Shown here piece after piece: positions 1 to 6,443 of a DNA stretch of 12,351 bases (its first letter is position 1; each line of letters starts with the position of its first letter). This DNA is from DASXBA01 sp046729895 (GTDB lineage Bacteria > Actinomycetota > Thermoleophilia > Solirubrobacterales > Thermoleophilaceae). Under the pieces are notes generated by a model, which was not told the origin of the DNA, did no database searches, and saw only the letters and a program-made list of their open reading frames with translations. The translations under genes were made by a program, and so were the position numbers. Location of the stretch: positions 1-12,351 of the forward strand of contig JBKPHP010000111.1 of NCBI GenBank assembly GCA_046729895.1. The letters are read 5' to 3'.

Positions 1-173
1 GAGGTGGCGCTCATCAGGCTGCCGGGGTACTCGTCGACTCGCACCAGCCTGAGGGGTCCGCGCGCCTGGCGGACCTCCTCGATGCGCTCGGCCTGCTGCA
101 CCGCCTCGTCGAGCCCGGAGAACTCCGCGACGACGATGCCGTCTCTATCGAGGTATAGGTAATGCAACTCCAT
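1..173 (-). CDS. Small protein of unknown function (3' end beyond window)
   Basis: The minus strand reads openly from an ATG at 173 to the window edge, giving 57 complete codons with no stop. The protein starts MELHYLYLDRDG and continues with an acidic, Glu/Arg-rich segment likely to be helical (about residues 20-36, LDEAVQQAERIEEVRQARG), then RLVRVDEYPGSL. The pattern is a short beta strand, a helix and another strand, as in small stand-alone alpha/beta proteins. I do not recognise the family. Another minus-strand frame over the same bases is also open from an ATG at 178, but gives a Ser/Arg-rich low-complexity product typical of a shadow frame, so I prefer this one. No clear Shine-Dalgarno site precedes the ATG. 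The gene is divergent from the membrane protein at 408. Confidence 0.55.
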   Translation of the reverse strand, partial: MELHYLYLDRDGIVVAEFSGLDEAVQQAERIEEVRQARGPLRLVRVDEYPGSLMSAT

Positions 174-303
174 TCCATTGTTGCCCGATGCACTGCGACG
201 CTAATCGGACAGCGAACCGGAGGACGCCGGCTGGCGAGCGGGGCTCGGGCAACCTGGCCTTCCCACACAGGGCGGCCGAGGTCGTGGGGCGGTCTCGAGC
301 CCG

Positions 304-352
304 GGTAACGGCAGCTTCACAAGGCTTTCACCGTGCGATTACCAGGCTGCCG
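304..352 (+). other. Possible structured leader RNA with nested complementary segments
   Basis: Inside the 234-base gap between the divergent genes at 173 and 408, GGTAA (304-308) can pair with TTACC (339-343), and the adjacent CGGCAGC (309-315) can pair with GCTGCCG (346-352). The order A-B-A'-B' is that of a pseudoknot. With no bases between A and B, a complete pseudoknot would be strained, so two mutually exclusive hairpins are equally possible. An outer pairing, GGGCTCG (241-247) with CGAGCCC (296-302), lies just upstream. It could belong to a leader of the 408 gene or, on the other strand, of the 173 gene. I do not recognise a known riboswitch class. The remainder of 174-407 shows no convincing gene. 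Confidence 0.25.
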
Positions 353-407
353 GGACGCCGCCGCAGAATCCGTACGACTTGTACAGATCTATACAGCGGA
401 GGCACCG

Positions 408-620
408 ATGACCTTCCAGTCCACCGTCCGTGAGATGGCGGTGTTCGCCTTCATGGCGCTAGTCACCAGCGGCGTGCTCGCGCTTTTGATCATCGAGGTG
501 GCCCGGGGCGCGCGTGCGCTCACCGCGATCGCGGTCTACGCCGTCACGGCGTCGTTCGGGATGGAGTTCGTGGTGGCGTCCTGGCCCTCCCTCTGGGGCA
601 GGGCACAGCGCTCGAGTTAG
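408..620 (+). CDS. Small two-helix membrane protein, unknown function
   Basis: A 70-residue protein starting MTFQSTVREM. The start is fixed by a strong Shine-Dalgarno site, GGAGG at 398-402, five bases before the ATG. Extension to an upstream start at 333 would add an Arg-rich stretch that does not look like protein. Two hydrophobic segments are visible, about residues 11-31 (AVFAFMALVTSGVLALLIIEV) and about 38-58 (LTAIAVYAVTASFGMEFVVA), separated by a short basic linker (ARGARA). This suggests an inner-membrane hairpin. The C-terminus is short and basic (WGRAQRSS). No catalytic motif or family is recognised. It is followed 52 bases later by the hydroxylase gene on the same strand, which appears to have its own promoter. 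Confidence 0.6.
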   Translation: MTFQSTVREMAVFAFMALVTSGVLALLIIEVARGARALTAIAVYAVTASFGMEFVVASWPSLWGRAQRSS

Positions 621-636
621 GCAGCCCTAACCCGCC

Positions 637-665
637 TTACGCCCACCCGGTGCGTGCGCTAAATT
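637..665 (+). promoter_or_regulatory. Candidate promoter for a leaderless hydroxylase transcript
   Basis: TTACGC at 637-642 and TAAATT at 660-665 are separated by 17 bases, matching -35/-10 geometry with a TANNNT -10 box. A GTG codon at 673 lies exactly 7 bases after the box and has no Shine-Dalgarno site, which is what a leaderless actinobacterial mRNA would show. Confidence 0.4.
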
Positions 666-672
666 CGTGCCG

Positions 673-1296
673 GTGGAGCAGCGTCGCGCGGATGTCCTGA
701 GGGCCTCGCCCCGCATGTTCGAGTCGGACTTCATGGACCGGCTTTCGCGGGTGCATCCGGTGGTCCCCCTCATCCTCTTCGTCCCGGCCATTGCCGTGCT
801 GTTGGCGGCGGGTCAGGAGGGGCACGCGCCGCTCGGAGTCGTGGGCCTGGTGCTGGCCGGTTGGCTCGTGTGGACGCTCACGGAGTACTGGCTACACCGG
901 CTCGTGTTCCACTTCGAGCCGGAGCATGGGATTGGCGCCAGGCTGCACTGGATCATCCACGGCGTCCACCACGACCACCCCAACGACCCGCTGAGGCTCG
1001 TCATGCCTCCGTCGGTGAGCGTGCCCCTCGCGTTCGTGTTCTACCTCGGCTTCGCGGCAGTGCTCGGCACGCCGGACGCCTATCTCTTCACCGCGGGCTT
1101 CCTCGCCGGCTACCTCACCTACGACATGACGCACTTCCACGTCCACCATCACGCGCCCCGCACGCGGCTCGGAAAGCTGCTGCGCGAGCTGCACATGCGC
1201 CACCACTTTCAGGACGACAGGCGCGGCTTCGGGGTGAGCGCTCCCTTCTGGGACCACGTGTTCGGCACTCCGCTCGTGCGCGGCTCGCGCAAGTAG
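673..1296 (+). CDS. Fatty acid hydroxylase / sterol desaturase family membrane protein
   Basis: A 207-residue membrane enzyme of the fatty acid hydroxylase superfamily (Pfam FA_hydroxylase type). These use a histidine-liganded di-iron centre and O2 to hydroxylate or desaturate lipid substrates. The histidine clusters are all present: HRLVFH (75-80), HGVHH plus H102 (96-102), H154/H156/H158-160 (HFHVHHH) and HMRHH (174-178). Hydrophobic segments lie at about 29-47, 55-74, 112-132 and 136-152, with the histidines placed on one face. The spacing resembles the Scs7/FA2H 2-hydroxylase type and lacks a cytochrome b5 domain. The substrate (fatty acid, sphingolipid-like lipid or carotenoid) cannot be read from sequence. 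I chose the GTG at 673 because it sits 7 bases after a TANNNT box; GTG at 667 and ATG at 715 are alternatives. The family assignment is firm, the exact reaction is inferred. Confidence 0.88.
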   Translation: MEQRRADVLRASPRMFESDFMDRLSRVHPVVPLILFVPAIAVLLAAGQEGHAPLGVVGLVLAGWLVWTLTEYWLHRLVFHFEPEHGIGARLHWIIHGVHHDHPNDPLRLVMPPSVSVPLAFVFYLGFAAVLGTPDAYLFTAGFLAGYLTYDMTHFHVHHHAPRTRLGKLLRELHMRHHFQDDRRGFGVSAPFWDHVFGTPLVRGSRK

Positions 1297-1326
1297 CGGG
1301 CGGAGCGCCTACATAGCCGATAGCTC

Positions 1327-1348
1327 TGGCCGGCCTTTTGCGCGGCCA
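1327..1348 (+). terminator. Weak hairpin after the hydroxylase gene
   Basis: TGGCCG (1327-1332) and CGGCCA (1343-1348) form a perfect 6-base-pair stem around a 10-base loop containing TTTT. It lies 30 bases after the hydroxylase stop codon. There is no T-tract after the stem, so termination is only a possibility. Confidence 0.25.
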
Positions 1349-1396
1349 CGACTTGCGCCTGCACGCGGGCCCTCACGGGTAACCTCGCGTCCGGCC

Positions 1397-2773
1397 ATGG
1401 CCGAGGCGCTGTCCCCTTCCGACCTGTCGGCCATTCAGGCCGAGCGCGGGCCGGTGCACATGCACGTCGGGGGGGTCCTCGTCTTCGACGGCCGGATCGA
1501 TCGCGAGCGGGTTGCCCGCCGGGTCAGGGAACGCATCCACCTGCTGCCGCGCTACACGATGAGACTCGACAGCGCGCCCTTGGGCCTCGCCAACCCCGTG
1601 TGGGTGGAGGACGACTCGTTCGACCCGGATCGCCACATCCGCCGCGCGGGGCTGCCCGCGCCCGGCGGAGACGACCAGCTCTGCGAGCTGGTCGGCCACG
1701 CGATGTCGGAGCGGCTCGACCGCTCCCGTCCGCTTTGGCAGCTGCTCGTCGTGGAGGGCCTCGAAGGAGGGCGAAGCGCGCTGGTCGCGCGGATGCATCA
1801 CTCGCTCGTGGACGGAATCGCCGCCGTGGACGTGAGCACCGTGATCCTCGACCCGAGCCCCGAGGGCCTCGACCTGCCACCTCCGCCCGAAGAGGAGCCG
1901 ACGGAACCGCGCCGGGCTCGGCGCGTCGAGCAGCTGGGTCGGCTGGCGGCCGCGCAACTTCAGACGCCGCGCAGGCTCGCCCGCGAGACCGTCGCCCGGG
2001 CGCTGGCTTTCGATCCACGCGAGGCGACCGCCCAGGTACGCGATTCGGCATCGGTGCTACGCGAGCTCGCGCGTGTGCGCCCGACCGCCCCCGACACGCG
2101 CCTCAACGCCGAAATCGGCCGCGAGCGACTGTTCGCGCTCGCGCGTGGTCGACTCGACGATGTCAAGGCTGTGCGCCGAGCGGCCGGTGCGACCGTCAAT
2201 GACGTCCTGCTCGCCGCGGTCGCGCTGATGCTGTCCGACTACCTCGGCGATGAGGCGCCGGAGAGGGTCGTCGCGCTCGTGCCGGTCTCCGTGCGTCCCG
2301 ACTCGGCGCGTGGCGAGCTCGGCAACCACATCTCCACCGTCTTCGTCGACCTGCCCCTGCGCGGCGAGCCGCTCCAGCGGGTGCGCCGGATCTCGAGGGC
2401 GATGGAGTGGGCGAAGCAGTCGGCCCAGGTCAGGGCGGGCGCGCTGATCGTGGGCGCCACGGGCCTTGCGCCGCCGATCGTCTCCTCGGTGGCGGTGCGG
2501 GCCATGAGCGGGCCGCGCCTCTTCAACCTCGTGGTCTCGAACGTGCCGGGCCCCCAGCAGACCTTCTACCTCGATGGCGTCCCGCTGCGCGAGGTCTTCC
2601 CGGCCGTGCCGCTCAACCCGCGCAACCAGGCCCTGTCAATTGGGATCCTCAGCTACGACGGGGGCGTGGGCTTCGGCCTGCTGGCCGACCGTGACGCGCT
2701 CCCGGATGTCAGTGAAGCGGCGGCAGGGATCGAGCGGGCCCTTGACCAGCTGGTCGCTGTGGCGAGCGCCTGA
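1397..2773 (+). CDS. WS/DGAT-type acyltransferase (wax ester synthase / diacylglycerol acyltransferase)
   Basis: A 458-residue protein of the bacterial WS/DGAT (Tgs/AtfA) family, which transfers acyl groups from acyl-CoA to diacylglycerol or fatty alcohols, making storage triacylglycerol or wax esters at the membrane. The active-site motif HHxxxDG is intact as HHSLVDG (134-140). Other family marks are the N-terminus MAEALSPSDL with HMHVGG (21-26), PLW (112-114), NDV (268-270), GNHIS (309-313) and SNVPGP (381-386), followed by a C-terminal substrate-pocket region. Length matches the usual 450-480. The ATG at 1397 fits the family N-terminus. No Shine-Dalgarno site is seen; a TANNNT box, TAACCT (1380-1385), lies 11 bases upstream, so a very short leader is possible. 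The stop codon lies 3 bases from the 3' end of a convergent tRNA gene. Substrate preference is not predictable. Confidence 0.93.
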   Translation: MAEALSPSDLSAIQAERGPVHMHVGGVLVFDGRIDRERVARRVRERIHLLPRYTMRLDSAPLGLANPVWVEDDSFDPDRHIRRAGLPAPGGDDQLCELVGHAMSERLDRSRPLWQLLVVEGLEGGRSALVARMHHSLVDGIAAVDVSTVILDPSPEGLDLPPPPEEEPTEPRRARRVEQLGRLAAAQLQTPRRLARETVARALAFDPREATAQVRDSASVLRELARVRPTAPDTRLNAEIGRERLFALARGRLDDVKAVRRAAGATVNDVLLAAVALMLSDYLGDEAPERVVALVPVSVRPDSARGELGNHISTVFVDLPLRGEPLQRVRRISRAMEWAKQSAQVRAGALIVGATGLAPPIVSSVAVRAMSGPRLFNLVVSNVPGPQQTFYLDGVPLREVFPAVPLNPRNQALSIGILSYDGGVGFGLLADRDALPDVSEAAAGIERALDQLVAVASA

Positions 2774-2776
2774 CCA

Positions 2777-2861
2777 TGCGGCTGGAGGGACTCGAACCCC
2801 CACGGGCCGAAGCCCAATGGCTCCTGAAGCCATCGCGTCTGCCTAATTCCGCCACAGCCGC
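2777..2861 (-). tRNA. tRNA-Leu (anticodon CAG)
   Basis: Read on the minus strand, the RNA begins GCGGCTG, which pairs with CAGCCGC at the other end to give a perfect 7-base-pair acceptor stem followed by discriminator A (complement of 2777). The D-arm region contains GTGGCGGAATTAGGCAGAC. The anticodon arm is ATGGC-TTCAGGA-GCCAT with CAG in the loop. A long variable arm (GGGC-TTCG-GCCC), typical of class II leucine tRNAs, and a T-loop TTCGAGT in a 5-base-pair stem complete the cloverleaf. CCA is not encoded; TGG follows the discriminator. It decodes CTG, a major leucine codon in GC-rich genomes. It is convergent with the acyltransferase gene. Confidence 0.96.
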
Positions 2862-2874
2862 GTGACGACTTCAA

Positions 2875-2880
2875 AATCTA
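2875..2880 (-). promoter_or_regulatory. Possible -10 box of the tRNA-Leu gene
   Basis: On the minus strand TAGATT lies 13 bases upstream of the mature tRNA 5' end, the right distance for a -10 box with a start site a few bases before the tRNA. No convincing -35 hexamer is seen 17 bases further up. Confidence 0.25.
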
Positions 2881-3037
2881 GCGTCCGTAGGGCCGTCCTG
2901 GGACGCGGAGGCTAGCTGCCGCTGCTCGCTGCCCTCCTGGCTCTGACCATAGGAGCACGGCCCCGACGCGGCTGCGAGGGGGATCTCGCCCCGAATAGAG
3001 TTCCGCGCGGCGCCGGAAGTCCCCAGAAAGGAGTGTC

Positions 3038-3637
<600 letters not shown>

Positions 3638-3721
3638 GCCGCAGCGGCCGCTACAGCGACCGAGCCGCCCGCGTTTCGCCCCAACGGTTTCGGGAACCGC
3701 GATCTAGAAGAGAGACGAATA

Positions 3722-3736
3722 GGAAGGGAGGCTTCC
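3722..3736 (+). promoter_or_regulatory. Shine-Dalgarno site inside a hairpin loop, before the second SOD gene
   Basis: GGAAG (3722-3726) can pair with CTTCC (3732-3736), leaving GGAGG (3727-3731) as the five-base loop. This GGAGG is the Shine-Dalgarno site for the ATG at 3739. The small stem could modulate ribosome access or simply present the site; it may also be coincidence. Confidence 0.4.
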
Positions 3737-3738
3737 CC

Positions 3739-4404
3739 ATGCCGTGGGAAGAGCTGAAGCCGCGCCGCTGGCCGGCCTTCGAGAAGGAGCTCGACGGAAT
3801 CTCCAAGGAAACCATGGAGGACCATTTCAAGCTCTACGAGGGCTACGCGAAAAAGTCGAATGAGTGCCGCAAGATCCTGAACGAGTTCGACTACTCGGAG
3901 ATCGAGGGCAACCAGGTCTACTCGCCGCTGCGTGCCGTGTCGATCGACTACACCTTCGCACTGCTCGGGTTCAAGAACCACGACCTCTACTTCGGGCACC
4001 TCGGGGGCGACGGTGGAGAGCCGCGCGGCCGCTTCGCCGAGCTCATCGAGGGGGAGTTCAACGGGGTCGACAAGTGGCTCGACGCGGTGAAGAAGGCCGC
4101 CAGCGCCGCCAGGGGCTGGGTACTGGTGGGCTACGACCTCAACGACGGCTCGCTGTTCAACTACATCCTGGACACCCAGAACCTCTGGGCCGTCTACAAC
4201 ATGTGCCCGGTCCTCGCGATCGACGTCTACGAGCACGCTTACGCCCGTGACTTCGGCGCGACGCCGGACGGCCGCAAGCAGTACGTAGATGCCCTATTCC
4301 GCAACCTCGACTGGGATCACGTCAACCGCCAGCTGGCGCAGGCCGAGGCGGCTCGCCAGGGCGCCGACAGCGTGGGCGCGGAGGAGGAGGTCCCGACGAC
4401 CTGA
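3739..4404 (+). CDS. Divergent superoxide dismutase-like protein
   Basis: A 221-residue protein with the Fe/Mn superoxide dismutase fold signature but far from its upstream neighbour. The four metal ligands appear kept: H29 (TMEDHF), H81 (KNHDLYFGH), D162 and H166 (IDVYEHAY). The outer sphere differs. The usual HxxxHHxxY becomes HFKLYEGYA, so the conserved second-sphere His is replaced by Tyr33 and the gateway Tyr is shifted or lost (Tyr36 may substitute). The N-terminal LPYxxxALEPxID strand is replaced by EELKPRRWPAFEKELDGISK, and there is an acidic C-terminal tail (from about residue 196). The start at 3739 is set by GGGAGG (3726-3731); an upstream in-frame start at 3586 would overlap the first SOD gene. 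Catalytic superoxide dismutation is plausible but not assured; it could have changed metal or substrate specificity. Confidence 0.85.
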   Translation: MPWEELKPRRWPAFEKELDGISKETMEDHFKLYEGYAKKSNECRKILNEFDYSEIEGNQVYSPLRAVSIDYTFALLGFKNHDLYFGHLGGDGGEPRGRFAELIEGEFNGVDKWLDAVKKAASAARGWVLVGYDLNDGSLFNYILDTQNLWAVYNMCPVLAIDVYEHAYARDFGATPDGRKQYVDALFRNLDWDHVNRQLAQAEAARQGADSVGAEEEVPTT

Positions 4405-4481
4405 GCCTGGTCCACGGCCCGCGACGCTCGACCCGGTCAAGTCCCAACTCCGGTCGCCGCGCGCGGGCCAATCTGCGCGAA

Positions 4482-4509
4482 CGACCGCCCGGCTCCTGCC
4501 GGGCGGTCG
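4482..4509 (+). terminator. Strong hairpin terminator after the SOD pair
   Basis: CGACCGCCCGGC (4482-4493) and GCCGGGCGGTCG (4498-4509) form a perfect 12-base-pair GC-rich stem with a TCCT loop, 77 bases after the second SOD stop codon. There is no U-tract, as is common for terminators in GC-rich actinobacteria. Being symmetrical it could also act on the opposite strand. Confidence 0.7.
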
Positions 4510-4553
4510 GCTGTCTGCCGGCTGACGCCTAGCCGTGCGGGGGGCTCCGCACC

Positions 4554-4575
4554 TTGTGGGTCACATGACCCACAA
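4554..4575. repeat. Near-perfect palindrome (10-base arms, 2-base centre)
   Basis: TTGTGGGTCA (4554-4563) and TGACCCACAA (4566-4575) are exact inverted copies separated by CA. The dyad is the size of an operator for a dimeric repressor, but it lies between two convergent genes and no gene obviously starts beside it. As RNA it could form a 9-base-pair hairpin with an ACAT loop, so it may instead be one of several stacked terminators. Confidence 0.6.
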
Positions 4576-4601
4576 CGTACGGGACCCTCCTGAAACGCCG
4601 T

Positions 4602-4631
4602 TTTGGGGGCAGCGCAAGGCTGCCGCCCAAA
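4602..4631 (-). terminator. Hairpin terminator serving the propeller gene
   Basis: TTTGGGGGCAGC (4602-4613) pairs with GCTGCCGCCCAAA (4619-4631) with one bulged base and a GCAAG loop. It lies about 50 bases after the stop codon of the minus-strand propeller gene. With the 4482-4509 hairpin it makes a convergent terminator pair. Confidence 0.6.
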
Positions 4632-4679
4632 CCGGCACTCCCCCGCCGAGGACTACCACCCTCTTTCCCACTGGCCGCG

Positions 4680-5588
4680 CTAGCGCCTTGCGCCCCGCGG
4701 CAAGCGCTGCCAGTCCGGAATCGAGTCGGTCGTCGAGTTGTGCGTGAGCTGCGTCAGCTGCTTGCCGTTCGCGCGCATCGAGAAGATCTCGAAGTCCCCG
4801 TCGCGGTTCGATGCGAACGCGATCAGACGGCCGTCGGGCGACCAGGCCGCATTGCGGTCGTCGGCGGGGTTCGAAGTCACATTGCGCGCACCCCCGCCGC
4901 GGGAGCTGATCACCCAGATGTCCTGGTCACCGTCGCGGCTGCTCGTGAAGGCGAGCCGCTGCCCGTTCGGCGCCCAGGACGGGTTGAGGTCTGCTGCGGG
5001 GTGCCGGGTGACGTTGTGCTGGTCAGATCCGCCCGGGCGCATCAGAAACACCTCGGCATCTCCCGTCCGGCTGCTCTCGAAGGCGAGCCAGCGGCCGTTC
5101 GGCGAGAACGCGACGACCGAGTCGACGCCCGGGGAGCTCGTAAGCCGGAGCGGCGCGCCTCCGCTGGCAGCGACGACGTAGACCTCGAAGTCGCCGGAGC
5201 GGTCGCTGTTGAACCCGAGGAGCCGACCGTCAGGCGACCACGCGGGGTTGAAGTCGCTGCCCGGGTCGTTCGTCACCTGGGTGAGATTCCCGCCGAGGAG
5301 ATCCATCACGTAGATGTCGAAATCGCCGTCCCGGTTCGACATGAAAGCGAGACGCCTCCCGTCCGGTGACCAGACCGGCTTCCGGTCGCTCGCGGGGTGG
5401 CTGGTCCGCTGCGTCTGGTCCGAGCCGTCGGCGCGCATCGTGAACAGCTCGAAGTCCCCGTCGCGGTCCGAGTTGAAGGCGAGCAGGCCGTTGGCGCCGG
5501 GAAACGCGGCCTGGGCGGAAGGCGCGAGAACGAGAGCCGCGAACGCGGCGCATGCGCGGGCGAGCCGGCGAGTCCCTGACCTGCTCAC
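4680..5588 (-). CDS. Secreted six-blade PD40/TolB-like beta-propeller protein
   Basis: A 302-residue exported protein. Residues 1-27 are a signal peptide with a basic start (MSRSGTRRLARA), a hydrophobic core and AQA before the likely cut at 27/28. The rest is six PD40 (WD40-like) repeats at about 33-77, 78-121, 122-165, 166-209, 210-253 and 254-296. Each has the pattern LAFxSxRDGDFEIFxM ... TxxPxxDxxPxWSPDG, with a period of 43-44 residues. Six such blades match the TolB C-terminal propeller, but the TolB N-terminal domain is absent, so it is not TolB itself. Similar proteins act as extracytoplasmic binding or scaffold modules; the ligand is unknown. The start is a GTG at 5588 with a purine-rich GGTGG just upstream. 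It begins 9 bases after the end of the phosphatase remnant on the same strand. Confidence 0.88.
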   Translation of the reverse strand: MSRSGTRRLARACAAFAALVLAPSAQAAFPGANGLLAFNSDRDGDFELFTMRADGSDQTQRTSHPASDRKPVWSPDGRRLAFMSNRDGDFDIYVMDLLGGNLTQVTNDPGSDFNPAWSPDGRLLGFNSDRSGDFEVYVVAASGGAPLRLTSSPGVDSVVAFSPNGRWLAFESSRTGDAEVFLMRPGGSDQHNVTRHPAADLNPSWAPNGQRLAFTSSRDGDQDIWVISSRGGGARNVTSNPADDRNAAWSPDGRLIAFASNRDGDFEIFSMRANGKQLTQLTHNSTTDSIPDWQRLPRGARR

Positions 5589-5597
5589 GCCACCACC

Positions 5598-6304
5598 CTA
5601 GCCGCGGTCGGGCCGCCTCCGTCGTTGGTTGTGGGACTTGGCGCTCCCGAGGGACGCCAACGTGCGCTCGAACACGGTCTCGCCGGTGGTGTTGACGATC
5701 CGCATCGTCAGTGAACCATCGTCGGAGAACTGGAGCTCGCCGAAGTTGAACCATCGCTTGGCCTGCGCCCAGGACGTCACGGCGTCCGCCGACGGTGGCC
5801 CGAAGAAGGCAAGCCGTTCGGGGTTGAGCGTCGCGTCGAAGTTCGTGTTCGGAAAGATCCCGGCGTTCATCGGCCCGGTTACCAGCTCGCTGACCGAGAA
5901 CCCGGGGTCCTCGGCGAACGGCACGTAGCGGAAGGCTTCCGCGAAGTGCACATCGGTAGTGATCCGCACGCTGTTGCGGATGCCGTGAGACCGCATGAAA
6001 CGGAGGATGTCGAGCAGCTCTCGCTCGTAGCCGGTCGTCTGGTCGAAGTTCGCCCAGCCATCCCGCCCGTTTGTCGGGGGAATCCGGTCGGGATCGACAT
6101 CGGAACGCTCGACACGATCACCTTCCACCTCGCGTCCGACGCGGCCAGCTTCTGCTTCAACCACGTCAGCTGCTCACGTCCGAGCATCGTCTTGGGGTGG
6201 GTATCCGTGTCGTCGGCGAAGTTCGGATCGCGGTACTGGCGGGTGTCGAGCACGAACAGCTCGGCGTTCCTGCCCCAGCGGATCGACCGATACAAGCGGC
6301 GCCG
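5598..6304 (-). pseudogene. Remnant of a PhoD-like alkaline phosphatase
   Basis: The minus strand encodes only the C-terminal part of a PhoD-type metallophosphatase (calcium/iron-dependent phosphodiesterase/monoesterase, normally about 500 residues and exported). Two frames are needed. The first, from about 6304, reads RLYRSIRWGRNAELFVLDTRQYRDPN and on to SVPMSIPTGFP. The second carries NGRDGWANFDQTTGYE, a conserved RNSVRITTDVHFAEAFRY and a C-terminal domain ending at the stop 5598-5600. The switch occurs at a run of five G (6076-6080 on the plus strand); one extra base there would restore a single frame. Upstream of RLYRS a stop appears at 6374-6376 in frame and no PhoD N-terminal motifs (such as WDDHE) are found. 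The adjoining Fur gene occupies that space. The 5' truncation argues for a true relic, whereas the frameshift alone might be an assembly error. Confidence 0.8.
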
Positions 6305-6430
6305 TGAGTGACGGTCGGGTCGCCCCTCGGACCGCGCGCGCCGCGGCGGCGGTGCCGCCGGCCAGGAGTACCGTCACGGCGCGCACAGGATCACGGCCGT
6401 GCGGCGGGTGTCCGGCATCGCCGCGAAGCC

Positions 6431-6436
6431 TATCCT
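6431..6436 (+). promoter_or_regulatory. Candidate -10 box for a leaderless fur/zur transcript
   Basis: TATCCT fits TANNNT and ends 7 bases before the ATG at 6444. No Shine-Dalgarno site is present, so transcription may begin at or next to the start codon. No good -35 hexamer is visible. Confidence 0.4.
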
Positions 6437-6443
6437 TGCGCTG

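Noticed and set aside
174..360. Riboswitch-like fragments (CGGTGAAAGCC and GGGAAGGC on the minus strand resemble cobalamin riboswitch pieces; CCGGGTAA on the plus strand resembles a TPP piece)
   Set aside because: The remaining conserved blocks of either class are missing and the flanking genes give no supporting function.
188..433. Open frame on the plus strand in the leader region
   Set aside because: Arg/Pro/Gly-rich low-complexity product with no ribosome site; it overlaps the well-supported start at 408.
4535..4747. Open frame on the plus strand through the terminator region
   Set aside because: It runs across two hairpins and into the end of the propeller gene; composition is not protein-like.
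4680..5500. Repeated DNA blocks (CTCGAAGTCCCCGTCGCGGT and variants)
   Set aside because: The spacing of about 130 bases and the drift between copies come from the six PD40 protein repeats, not from a CRISPR or mobile repeat.
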